From assembly GCA_017961575.1 (NCBI GenBank), contig JAGCXA010000046.1:1-51667 (forward strand): a stretch of 51,667 bases of DNA, in the 5' to 3' direction. The position numbers and the translations under genes are program-made. The notes beneath the pieces were generated by a model. That model worked only from the letters and a program-made list of their open reading frames with translations. It ran no database searches and was not told the origin of the DNA. Origin of the DNA: Clostridia bacterium. GTDB lineage: Bacteria; Bacillota; Clostridia; Oscillospirales; CAG-272. Positions 1 through 7,452 of the stretch are shown here, one piece after another. How positions within the stretch are numbered: the first letter of the stretch is position 1; every line of letters starts with the position of its first letter.

Positions 1-12
1 CGATGCGCCGTT

Positions 13-106
13 CGATATAATTGCCGCCCCACCGGGGCGGCAATTTCGAGATGTTCCGCTTGCGCGGAACCCGATATGTCGCGCGACCGCGCGACGAGGT
101 CATAGA
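13..106. repeat. Array of hairpins separated by CGATAT/CGAGAT linkers (copy 1)
   Basis: No gene is visible in 1-346. This part holds three consecutive perfect hairpins: arms 20-30/34-44, 53-59/64-70 and 78-85/88-95. Each is preceded by a short linker, CGATAT at 13, CGAGAT at 47 and CGATAT at 72. The stretch ends in ATAGAC followed by AAAGCAAAG. The same design with different stem sequences recurs at 44835-45006, so the linkers and the ability to pair are kept while the stems change. The element continues directly into the 3'-end element at 232-320. Function unknown. Confidence 0.6.
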
Positions 107-231
107 CAAAAGCAAAGCGGACGGAAAAAGAACCGGCTATAGAACCGCAAAACGGCGAGAGTCGATAGGGCTCGCATAGGGGTTCCCCGGCGCGCACGAA
201 GTAAGCGTTGGGGTTCGCGTGACGTTTTGCT

Positions 232-320
232 CTTCCATAATCCATTATGGAAGTTCTTTGCCCCGCTTTCCTTACCGCGCCCGCCTGTGGGATGCGGGCG
301 ACGCCACCAAGAAAGCGGGA
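232..320 (-). repeat. 3'-end structured element, copy A (downstream of spoVAE)
   Basis: Read on the minus strand, this follows the spoVAE stop codon. It has a CCCGCTTTCTT...GAAAGCGGG stem (311-320 with 261-270) whose loop is enlarged by a nested hairpin. Next comes the invariant string GCAAAGAACTTC, then a second stem made by 244-253 and 232-241. Three further copies (6573-6610, 6834-6901, 45026-45135) share GCAAAGAACT and both stem positions but differ in stem sequence in a compensating way. It is probably a transcribed 3'-UTR element or terminator-like structure. ORFs reading through it are artefacts. Confidence 0.6.
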
Positions 321-346
321 CGCGTTCCCCCTCGTCCCCTCGCTCC

Positions 347-724
347 CTACGGGCGTTTCGGTTTCGCGTTGCAGAAGAGGGCGACGAGATAGCCGAAGCA
401 GAGGGCGGCGGCGGTGCCGCCGGAGGCGGCGGACAGCCCCCCGGTGAGGGCGCCGAGGAGCCCGGTTTCCGAGACGGCTTCGCGCACGCCGCGCGCGACG
501 TTCCCGCCGAACCCGACGAGGGGGACGGTGATCCCGCATCCGGCGAGGTCGACGAGCGGTTCAAAGACGCCGACGGCGCCGAGAAACACGCCCAGCACGA
601 CGTAGATCACGAGGATCCGCGCCGGGGTCAGTTTGGTCAGGTCGATCAGGAGTTGCGCCGCGAGGCAGATCAACCCGCCGAAGAGAAACGCGAACAGATA
701 ATCGAGCGGCGCTCCGAACATCAT
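347..724 (-). CDS. spoVAE: Stage V sporulation protein AE
   Basis: This is a 125-residue, very hydrophobic protein with about four membrane segments, the size and composition of SpoVAE (the SpoVAEb form). SpoVA proteins sit in the forespore inner membrane and form the channel that moves Ca-dipicolinic acid into the developing spore and out during germination. Glycine-rich segments such as GFGGNVARG and GALTGGLSAASGG match the family. The start ATG overlaps the spoVAD stop (ATGA), which indicates translational coupling as the last gene of spoVAC-D-E. A structured 3' element follows the stop. Confidence 0.93.
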   Translation of the reverse strand: MMFGAPLDYLFAFLFGGLICLAAQLLIDLTKLTPARILVIYVVLGVFLGAVGVFEPLVDLAGCGITVPLVGFGGNVARGVREAVSETGLLGALTGGLSAASGGTAAALCFGYLVALFCNAKPKRP

Positions 725-1755
725 TTATCCCCTCCGATCACACCCGATTCCAGCACGACGAGCGGAGCGATCCCGAGGATCGTACCGCCCTGCATCAGGT
801 TCGACGGACTCATCAAGGCGCCCGTGGCGATAAAGAGCATCCTGCGGATCTCCCCGCGTTCGAGGGCGGGCAAAAACAGGGCGGAAAGCACCGACGCGGA
901 GCATCCGCACCCCGAACCCCCCGCGTGAACGTCGGCTTTCAGAGGGTCGAAGAGCAGAACGCCGCAGTCGCGATGGCGTCCCGCGAGGTCGAGCCCGTTT
1001 TCGCGGAGCAGTTCGAGCAGGAGCGCGGAGCCCTCGGTCCCGAGGTCCCCGGTCACGATCCGGTCGTAGTCCGCCGGGGTCTCGTCCGCCGCCGAAAAAA
1101 ACCGGAGCAGCGTATCCGCCGCCGCCGGCGCCATCGCCGCGCCCATATTCGCGCCGTCCCTCACCCCGCTGTCGAGCACGCGCCCGACGAGCCCCGCCGT
1201 GATCCGCGCCGAGGTCGGCGCGACGTCCGACTCGTCCGCGCGGGCGAGCAGAAACGCGCCGCCCGCCGTCGCCGTCCATTGCGAGGTCGGGGTACGCTGA
1301 CCGCCGTATTCAAGCGGAAGCCGGAACTGCCGCTCCGCCGCCGCGTTGTGCGAGGTGGTCACGACGGCGGCGCGGGAGGTCTCGCGGGAAGCGTTGAGCG
1401 CGAGCGCGGCGAGGAGCAGACCCTCGCCGCAGGTCGAACACGCGCCGTAGAGCCCGACGTAGGGGACCCCCATCGAGCCGCAGCCCGCGGACGAGGCGAC
1501 GCATTGGTTTTGCAGATCGCCGGAGAAGAGCAGGTCGATTCCGTCCTGACTTTCACCCGCGCGGACAAGCGCGAGATTCAAAACCGTGCGGGAAAGCGAC
1601 TCCTCGCTCTTCTCCCAGGTATCGGCGCCGAAGCGGTCGGTCGGGTCGTGATAATCGAAGAGCGCGCCGAGAGGACCCTCGGCTTCCGCCCCGCCGACGG
1701 CGGCGGCGTGCGCGTAGATCGAGACGGGGCGTGGGAAACGAATGATACTGCGCAT
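721..1755 (-). CDS. spoVAD: Stage V sporulation protein AD
   Basis: The product has 344 residues, the usual SpoVAD length. SpoVAD is a soluble thiolase-fold protein that binds dipicolinic acid at the forespore inner membrane and works with SpoVAC and SpoVAE. Family segments seen include GSMGVPYVGLYGACST and the later TSHNAAAERQFRLPLEYGG and PTSQWTATAGGA. The start is the ATG at 1755 (MRSIIRF), preceded by GAGGTG. The open frame extends upstream to 2241, but that part is an Arg-rich shadow of spoVAC. The gene lies 8 bp after spoVAC and overlaps spoVAE by 4 bp. Confidence 0.95.
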   Translation of the reverse strand: MRSIIRFPRPVSIYAHAAAVGGAEAEGPLGALFDYHDPTDRFGADTWEKSEESLSRTVLNLALVRAGESQDGIDLLFSGDLQNQCVASSAGCGSMGVPYVGLYGACSTCGEGLLLAALALNASRETSRAAVVTTSHNAAAERQFRLPLEYGGQRTPTSQWTATAGGAFLLARADESDVAPTSARITAGLVGRVLDSGVRDGANMGAAMAPAAADTLLRFFSAADETPADYDRIVTGDLGTEGSALLLELLRENGLDLAGRHRDCGVLLFDPLKADVHAGGSGCGCSASVLSALFLPALERGEIRRMLFIATGALMSPSNLMQGGTILGIAPLVVLESGVIGGDK

Positions 1756-1763
1756 AATGCACC

Positions 1764-2210
1764 TCACAGAAAGAGTCCGACGACCCACAGGATCACGCCG
1801 TAAAGCGCGCCCGAGAGCGTCGCGTAGAGCAGAACAGGACCCGCGACAGCGAAGATTTTTGCACCCACCCCCATCACGAGCCCCTCGCTCTTGCAGTCGA
1901 CGGCGGGCGAGACGACGGCGTTGGCGAACCCGGTCACCGGCACCAGCGTCCCCGCCCCCGCGATCCGCGCGATCGAATCGAAGACCCCGATCCCGGTCAG
2001 GACGGCGGAGAGAAAGATCAGCGACACGGTGACCAGCGTCCCCGCCTCGCGCTCGGCGAGCCCGGCGGACAGATAGAGCGAGAGGAGCAACTGCCCGAAG
2101 GCGCAGATCCCGCCCCCGAAGAGAAAGGCGAAAAAGCAGTTCTTTGCAAGCGGGGAGCGCGATTCGCGCTCCTTGACCCGGTCGAGATACCGGCGACGGT
2201 CGAAGTTCAT
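1764..2210 (-). CDS. spoVAC: Stage V sporulation protein AC
   Basis: This 148-residue integral membrane protein has a charged N-terminus and about four hydrophobic segments. It matches SpoVAC, the mechanosensitive-channel-like component of the dipicolinic acid channel. Recognisable segments include FLFGGGICAFGQ, GIGVFDSIARIAGAGT and VPVTGFANAVVSPA. A strong GGAGGA ribosome site lies just before the ATG. It is the first gene of spoVAC-D-E. Such operons are normally read by forespore sigma-G. A weak candidate lies upstream, but I could not assign it with confidence. Confidence 0.95.
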   Translation of the reverse strand: MNFDRRRYLDRVKERESRSPLAKNCFFAFLFGGGICAFGQLLLSLYLSAGLAEREAGTLVTVSLIFLSAVLTGIGVFDSIARIAGAGTLVPVTGFANAVVSPAVDCKSEGLVMGVGAKIFAVAGPVLLYATLSGALYGVILWVVGLFL

Positions 2211-2296
2211 CTGTTCCTCCGTGCGTTGGTTTTTCTTTCAATGTGTCCCGCCGCCGCCCGGATTATGCGTGAACCGTCGGTTTTTTCGCCGAAGTC

Positions 2297-2325
2297 TTGA
2301 CAAGCAAATCGGCAGGAAGTATAAT
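2297..2325 (+). promoter_or_regulatory. Sigma-A promoter of alaS
   Basis: A TTGACA (2297-2302), a 17-bp spacer and TATAAT (2320-2325) lie 52 bp upstream of alaS. No T-box leader (specifier loop or AGGGTGG motif) is visible between it and the gene, unlike many Firmicute aminoacyl-tRNA synthetase genes. Confidence 0.85.
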
Positions 2326-2377
2326 ATATATTCGGAAAAATATGTAGTACCGGAACAATCCGGAGAAGGACAAACAG

Positions 2378-4996
2378 ATGAAATGGACCTCACTTAACGA
2401 CCTGCGGGAAAAGTACCTCTCCTTTTTCGAGACGAAGGGGCATCTCCGCCTGCCGAGTTTTCCGCTCGTGCCGATCGGGGACAAATCGCTTCTGCTCATC
2501 AACTCGGGCATGGCGCCGATGAAGAAGTACTTTACCGGGGAGGAAGAGCCTCCGAGACGGCGGGTGACCACCTGCCAGAAGTGCATCCGCACCCCCGACC
2601 TCGAACGGGTCGGACACACGGCGCGGCACGGCACCTTTTTCGAGATGCTCGGGAACTTCTCGTTCGGCGACTACTTCAAGCGCGAGGCGATTCCGTGGGC
2701 GTGGGAGTTTCTGACCTCTCCCGATTGGCTCGCGATCCCGGAGAATCTGCTCTGGCCGTCGGTTTACGAGGGGGATCAGGAGGCGTTCGATCTCTGGCAC
2801 GACGTGATCGGCGTTCCCGCCGAGCGCATCACCCGGCTCGGCAAAGCCGATAACTTCTGGGAGCATGGTTCGGGTCCCTGCGGCCCCTGCTCCGAGATCT
2901 ACTTCGACCGCGGCGAGAAGTACGGGTGCGGGTCTCCCGACTGCCGTCCCGGCTGTGACTGCGACCGGTATATGGAGATCTGGAACAACGTCTTTTCGCA
3001 GTTCAACAACGACGGGAACGGCAACTATACCGAACTGAAACAGAAGAATATCGATACCGGCATGGGACTCGAACGGCTCGCCTGCGTGATGCAGGGGGTC
3101 GACAATATGTTCGAGGTCGACACAAACCGCCGGATCCTCGACGCCGTGTGTCAGGCGGCGGGGAAGACCTACGGGCAGAACGCCGCGAACGACGTCTCGA
3201 TCCGCGTCTGCACCGACCACATCAAGTCGGCGATGTTTATGATCGCCGACGGGGTGATCCCGTCGAACGAGGGGCGCGGCTACGTGCTTCGCCGGATCAT
3301 CCGGCGCGCCTGCCGGCACGGGAAACTGCTCGGGATCGACCGTCCGTTCCTCGTCGGGCTCTGCCGCGTCGCGATGCAGGAGAACGAGGGGGCGTACCCC
3401 GAACTCTCGACCAAGCGCGACTATATCCTCAAAGTGCTGTCGATCGAGGAGGAGCGTTTCGACGCGACGATCGACGCCGGCACGGCGATGCTCTCCCGCC
3501 TGACCGACGAGGCGGCGGCGGGGAACGGGACGGTTTCGGGCGAGGACGCCTTCCGTCTCTACGACACCTACGGCTTCCCGATCGACCTGACGCGCGAGAT
3601 CGTCGAGGAGAAGGGGCTTTCGCTCGACGAAGAGACCTTCCGCCGTCTGATGGGCGAACAGCGCGAGCGCGCCCGCGCCGCGCGGGGGAACATCGGCGGC
3701 TGGTCCGAGGGCTCGAAGAACCTGCTGTCGAAACTCGATAAGACCGAGTTCCTCGGTTACGACAAGTACGACTGCGAGGCGAAGGTGATCGCGCTCGTCG
3801 CCGAGAACGAATTGATCGACGTCGCGACCGAGGGCGAGGTCTCGGTGATCTGCGACCGCACCGTCTTCTACGGAGAGGGCGGCGGACAGGTCGGGGATAC
3901 CGGAACGCTGAAAACCAAAGGCGGGGTCACGCTCGCCGTCACCGATACCAAGAAGAGCGACGGGGTGTATATCCACTTCGTCACCGTCTCGGACGGGTCG
4001 ATCGCGGTGGGCGATACCGTAACGCTTTCGCTCGACGCCGCCCGTCGCGACGCAATCCGCCGGAACCACTCGGCGTGCCACCTGCTGCAAGGCGCGCTCC
4101 GCTCGACCCTCGGCAACCACGTCGAGCAGGCGGGCTCTTACGTCGACGAGCATCGCTGCCGCTTCGACTTCTCGCACTTCGCCGCGCTGACCCCCGCCGA
4201 GATCGCGGAGGTGGAAGCGAAGGTGAACGGGGCGATCCTCCGGGACATTCCGGTCGAAACGCAGCTGACCGATATGGAGAGCGCGAAGAAGTCGGGCGCG
4301 ATGGCGCTCTTCGGCGAGAAGTACGGCAAGGTCGTCCGGATGGTGAAGATGGGCGACGCCTCGACCGAACTCTGCGGCGGAACGCACGTCTGTTCCACCG
4401 GACGGATCGGGCTCTTCCGCATCACGTCGGAGACCTCGGTCGCCGCCGGCGTCAGACGGATTGAGGCGGTCACCGGGTTCGGCGTGCTGGCGCTGCTCTC
4501 GGAGAAGGACGAGTTGATCCGCGAGACGGCGAAGGAACTGAAAGCCGTCAACCCGCTCGATATCGCCAAACGCGCCGCGCAGATCGGCGAGGAACTGAAA
4601 GCCACCCGCCGCGCGCTCGAATCCGCCGAGGCGAAACTCGCGACGGCGGACCTCGATAAACTGCTCGCCTCCGTGAAGACGGTCGGAGAATACGAACTGC
4701 TGACGGCGAAACTTACGATGAAGCCCGACGCGGTGCGGACGCTCTGCGACAGTCTCAAAGAGAGACGCCCGAAGATCGTCGCGGTCTTCGCCGCCACGTC
4801 CGACGGTAAACTCAACTTCGTCGCCGCCTGCGGCGCGGACGCCGTGAAAGCCGGCGCGCACGCGGGTAAGATCCTCGGAACCGTCAGCGCGATCACCGGA
4901 GGCAAGGGCGGCGGACGACCCGACAGCGCGATGAGCGGCGGACGCGATCTCGATAAGATCGACGAGGCGCTCGCGGCGGTCGAGGGCTTGCTCTGA
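2378..4996 (+). CDS. alaS: Alanine--tRNA ligase
   Basis: The product has 872 residues, full length for bacterial AlaRS. It charges tRNA-Ala in the cytoplasm and hydrolyses Ser/Gly-tRNA-Ala. The class II catalytic core occupies roughly residues 1-240 (MAPMKKYF, RHGTFFEMLGNFSFG, GMGLERLACVMQG). The editing domain shows the zinc ligands HSACH and CGGTH. The C-terminal DHHA1 domain ends in a Gly-rich GGKGGGRPDSAMSGG stretch. The start follows GGAGAAGG. The gene has its own sigma-A promoter and a GC-rich hairpin after the stop. Confidence 0.98.
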   Translation: MKWTSLNDLREKYLSFFETKGHLRLPSFPLVPIGDKSLLLINSGMAPMKKYFTGEEEPPRRRVTTCQKCIRTPDLERVGHTARHGTFFEMLGNFSFGDYFKREAIPWAWEFLTSPDWLAIPENLLWPSVYEGDQEAFDLWHDVIGVPAERITRLGKADNFWEHGSGPCGPCSEIYFDRGEKYGCGSPDCRPGCDCDRYMEIWNNVFSQFNNDGNGNYTELKQKNIDTGMGLERLACVMQGVDNMFEVDTNRRILDAVCQAAGKTYGQNAANDVSIRVCTDHIKSAMFMIADGVIPSNEGRGYVLRRIIRRACRHGKLLGIDRPFLVGLCRVAMQENEGAYPELSTKRDYILKVLSIEEERFDATIDAGTAMLSRLTDEAAAGNGTVSGEDAFRLYDTYGFPIDLTREIVEEKGLSLDEETFRRLMGEQRERARAARGNIGGWSEGSKNLLSKLDKTEFLGYDKYDCEAKVIALVAENELIDVATEGEVSVICDRTVFYGEGGGQVGDTGTLKTKGGVTLAVTDTKKSDGVYIHFVTVSDGSIAVGDTVTLSLDAARRDAIRRNHSACHLLQGALRSTLGNHVEQAGSYVDEHRCRFDFSHFAALTPAEIAEVEAKVNGAILRDIPVETQLTDMESAKKSGAMALFGEKYGKVVRMVKMGDASTELCGGTHVCSTGRIGLFRITSETSVAAGVRRIEAVTGFGVLALLSEKDELIRETAKELKAVNPLDIAKRAAQIGEELKATRRALESAEAKLATADLDKLLASVKTVGEYELLTAKLTMKPDAVRTLCDSLKERRPKIVAVFAATSDGKLNFVAACGADAVKAGAHAGKILGTVSAITGGKGGGRPDSAMSGGRDLDKIDEALAAVEGLL

Positions 4997-5003
4997 AACG
5001 ACG

Positions 5004-5023
5004 GTCCGCCCCTCGGGGCGGAC
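5004..5023 (+). terminator. Hairpin after alaS
   Basis: A perfect GTCCGCCCC / GGGGCGGAC stem with a TC loop starts 7 bp after the alaS stop. The following sequence (TGCCTTGTATT) is only weakly T-rich, so termination may be partial. Confidence 0.5.
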
Positions 5024-5108
5024 TGCCTTGTATTAACCCGCGTTTTCCGTTAGTCACCGCCGATCCGGCGGCGTTTGTAAGAAACCGAACCGAAAGGACG
5101 TCGAAGCG

Positions 5109-6566
5109 ATGAACGATCAAAAACCCCCCGTGACCGACCGCGTCGCGGCGGGGGCGAAGCGACCGCCCTTTTTGGTTCGGTTTTTTCTGCCCCGATATAT
5201 GGTCCGGGACGACAAAAAACTCGGCGACGACTTCGGGACCAAACAGATCTACCTGACCTTCCTCCTCCTGGCGTGGCCGGCGCTCGCGGAACAGGTGCTG
5301 ACCGGGGTCATCAACTTCGTCGACACGCTGATGGTGAGTTCCGTCGGCGACGCGGCGGTGGCGGCGATCGGGCTGACCATCCAGCCGCGCATGATCTTTC
5401 AGGTGGTGCTGGTCGCGATCGCGACGGCGGTGACCGCCGTGGTCGCCAGACGAAAGGGACAGGGGGATAGGGACGGCGCGAACCGGGTGCTCGGGGCGAT
5501 GCTCCCGATCGTGGTCGGGGTCGCCGCGGTGTTCTTCGTCGTCTCGTGGTTCTTCGCGCAGCCGATCCTCACGTTCATCGGGGCGAAGGAAGATACGATC
5601 GCGGACGCGACGAGTTATTACCGGATCACGATGTTCGGACTGATCTTTCTCGGGGTGTCCCTGACCCTGAACGGGGCGCAGCGCGGCGCGGGGAAGACCC
5701 GGATCGCGATGGTGACGACCATGACGGCGAATATCGTCAACTGCCTGTTCAACGCGCTCCTGATCCACGGGCTGTGGATCTTTCCCCGGTTGGAGGTGAC
5801 CGGGGCGGCGATCGCCACCGTGATCGGGCAGTTTACCGCGATGGTCATCAGCGTCGCGTCGGTGCGGCGGAAGAACGGGTATCTGTTCCTGAAACTGTCC
5901 CTGCTCTTTAAGATCGACCGCAAGGTGGTTGGCCCCGTGTTCTTCGTGATGAGCGGCGCGCTGGCGGAACAGCTCTTTCTTCGGGTCGGGTTCTTTACCT
6001 TCGCGAAACTGGTCGCGGGGCTCGGAACGCTGGATTTCGCGACGCATCAGATCTGTATGACCATCCTGAACCTGTCGTTTACCGTCGGGGACGGATTGGC
6101 GATCGCCTCGTCGGCGCTCGTCGGACAGAATCTCGGGATGCGGCGACCCGACCGGGCGCTCGTGTTCGGGAAGGTGGCGCAACGGATCGGGCTTGCGTTC
6201 GCCGCCGTGCTCTGCGCCGCCGTCGCGGTGTTCCGTCGCGGGATCGTCGGGTGGTTCACGGATACCCCGGAGGTTCTGCAAAAGGGCGGGAATATTATGC
6301 TGATGATCTCGATCGTCCTCCTGTTCCAGATCCAGCAGGTGATGTTCGGCGGGACCCTCCGCGGCGCGGGCGATACGAGATTTATGGCGGCGGTCTCCCT
6401 GCTCACCATCGGTATTATGCGCCCCGGACTCACCTTCGTTCTGATGCACCTGACCCCGCTCGGGCTCTACGGCGCGTGGATCGCCGTGCTGACCGATCAG
6501 ATCATCCGCGCACTGTTCGCCGGAATCAGATTTTACAGAGGAAAGTGGGCAAGAATCAAGTTATAA
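5109..6566 (+). CDS. MATE family efflux transporter
   Basis: This 485-residue protein has about 12 membrane helices arranged as two related halves, typical of MATE Na+/H+-coupled drug exporters in the cytoplasmic membrane. Family features include WPALAEQVLTGVINFVDTLMVSSVG near the first helix (shown in part), LNGAQRGAGKTR in the first half and FGGTLRGAGDTRFM at the equivalent place in the second. The RBS AAGGAC precedes the ATG. It is monocistronic, or read through from alaS. The substrate cannot be told from sequence. A copy of the 3'-end element starts 7 bp after the stop. Confidence 0.93.
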   Translation: MNDQKPPVTDRVAAGAKRPPFLVRFFLPRYMVRDDKKLGDDFGTKQIYLTFLLLAWPALAEQVLTGVINFVDTLMVSSVGDAAVAAIGLTIQPRMIFQVVLVAIATAVTAVVARRKGQGDRDGANRVLGAMLPIVVGVAAVFFVVSWFFAQPILTFIGAKEDTIADATSYYRITMFGLIFLGVSLTLNGAQRGAGKTRIAMVTTMTANIVNCLFNALLIHGLWIFPRLEVTGAAIATVIGQFTAMVISVASVRRKNGYLFLKLSLLFKIDRKVVGPVFFVMSGALAEQLFLRVGFFTFAKLVAGLGTLDFATHQICMTILNLSFTVGDGLAIASSALVGQNLGMRRPDRALVFGKVAQRIGLAFAAVLCAAVAVFRRGIVGWFTDTPEVLQKGGNIMLMISIVLLFQIQQVMFGGTLRGAGDTRFMAAVSLLTIGIMRPGLTFVLMHLTPLGLYGAWIAVLTDQIIRALFAGIRFYRGKWARIKL

Positions 6567-6572
6567 GGGTAC

Positions 6573-6610
6573 GCGCGCTTTCTTTCGGAGAAAGCGCGGC
6601 AAAGAACTCT
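6573..6610 (+). repeat. 3'-end structured element, copy B (downstream of the MATE gene)
   Basis: The stem CGCGCTTTCT / AGAAAGCGCG is followed by GCAAAGAACT. This is the plus-strand, sense-oriented counterpart of the minus-strand copies at 232-320, 6834-6901 and 45026-45135. It lies directly after the MATE stop codon, so both convergent genes of this intergenic region carry their own copy. This copy is shorter and lacks a clear second stem. Confidence 0.55.
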
Positions 6611-6615
6611 GTATA

Positions 6616-6660
6616 CGGAGAGGTCGCACGAAATCGTGCGACCTCTCCGGTTCTTTTATC
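6616..6660 (+). terminator. Rho-independent terminator
   Basis: A 15-bp perfect stem (6616-6630 with 6635-6649, loop AAAT) is followed by GTTCTTTTAT. It terminates transcription from the MATE gene after its 3'-end element. Confidence 0.8.
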
Positions 6661-6727
6661 GGCGCGGCTCGCTCTCCGCTCCGCCGCGCCTTGGTTTTAC
6701 GGAACCGCGTTGCTTTTGAAACACACC

Positions 6728-6765
6728 GCCGCCTGCCGATGTCGGCAGGCGGCGCGTTCTTTTTC
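6728..6765 (+). terminator. Second strong hairpin with T-run
   Basis: The stem GCCGCCTGCCGA (6728-6739) pairs with TCGGCAGGCGGC (6742-6753) and is followed by GCGTTCTTTTT. A third hairpin, GGCGCGGC...GCCGCGCC, lies between this and the previous terminator. The whole 6567-6907 gap is therefore a row of hairpins with no gene. Confidence 0.6.
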
Positions 6766-6770
6766 CAAAA

Positions 6771-6901
6771 GGAAAGCGGACGGGGGAAGTCCCGTTTTTG
6801 AAACCGTGACTCGGCGAGTCACGAGCCGAGTCACAACTTCAATCTTCATTGAAGTTCTTTGCCCCGCTTTCTTTCAAGAAAGCGGGAACCCCCGTCTTTC
6901 C
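6771..6901 (-). repeat. 3'-end structured element, copy C (downstream of the SLOG gene)
   Basis: On the minus strand, 6 bp after the SLOG stop codon, this reads CCCGCTTTCTT hairpin (6863-6886), then GCAAAGAACTTC, then a second stem (6848-6856 with 6835-6843). A third stem, GTGACTCGGC / GCCGAGTCAC, follows. An outer closing stem is formed by CCCCCGTCTTTCC (6889-6901) and 6771-6786. Copy D has an equivalent outer stem with different bases, which argues for selected RNA structure. Confidence 0.6.
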
Positions 6902-6907
6902 GTCCCC

Positions 6908-7411
6908 TCACAACCCCGACAGCAGGTCGGGCTTCGCGGGAGCGGTATTGATAACAGGCAGACCCCGGGCGGCGGCGTAGCGGACGGTATAGGCGGTGCC
7001 GCCGGTTTTTTCGGTGAGGTAGCAGAGGCAGACGCCGCTATGCTCGACGAGGTATCGGTTCCTTGCCTGCATACATCCGGGTCGATAGGCGGGGGCGAGT
7101 GTGACGACCTCGCTTGCGCGGGAGAGGATCGCGTCGTAGCGCGCGGCGTCGCGCGCGTTCCAACCGCGCGTCTGATCCGCGCAGGGCCGCACGATCACAA
7201 GCGAAACGCCGGGGATCTCGTCGGCGATTGCAAGCACCGTTTCGGCGGCGAGGGTATCGAACCCGAGCGCGCCGCCGGAGAGGAACACGGTGATCCCCTC
7301 CTCCCGACAGAGGCGCAGTACCTCGCGCCGGAGCGCCGCCGCGACGGCGGGCAGATCGTCCGCCGGGATGCGCCGATGCCCGGTGAAACAGCAGGTATTC
7401 TTCGCGTCCAA
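6908..7411 (-). CDS. SLOG-family (YpsA/DUF1273-like) protein
   Basis: The protein has 167 residues. It carries the SLOG nucleotide-binding signatures of the YpsA/DUF1273 group: CCFTGHRR at residues 7-14, FLSGGALGFDTLAAE, and the late EKTGGTAYTVRYA. SLOG proteins bind nucleotides or nucleotide-derived ligands; the cellular role of this group is poorly defined. The predicted start is TTG at 7411, right before the conserved CCFTGHR, with only a weak RBS. It lies 41 bp downstream of rnr on the same strand, the place where smpB often sits, so it is probably cotranscribed with secG-rnr. Confidence 0.82.
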   Translation of the reverse strand: MDAKNTCCFTGHRRIPADDLPAVAAALRREVLRLCREEGITVFLSGGALGFDTLAAETVLAIADEIPGVSLVIVRPCADQTRGWNARDAARYDAILSRASEVVTLAPAYRPGCMQARNRYLVEHSGVCLCYLTEKTGGTAYTVRYAAARGLPVINTAPAKPDLLSGL

Positions 7412-7452
7412 ATCAAAAACCCCCTATCAAAGCGTTCCGAAACGGAAAACGG

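Noticed and set aside
2130-2155. Fifth copy of the AGTTCTTTGC string inside spoVAC
   Set aside because: It lies in conserved coding sequence (NCFFA) with no flanking stems, so a chance match is likely.
721-2241. 506-codon open frame covering spoVAD and the region upstream
   Set aside because: The first ~160 codons are Arg/Ala-rich shadow of spoVAC. SpoVAD similarity starts at the ATG at 1755, which has its own RBS.
2211-2296. Sigma-G promoter for spoVAC
   Set aside because: GCATAA and CACATTGA with about 17 bp between are only loosely like the consensus. This is biologically expected but too weak to call.
2326-2377. T-box leader for alaS
   Set aside because: The leader is only about 45 nt and lacks the specifier loop and the T-box sequence.
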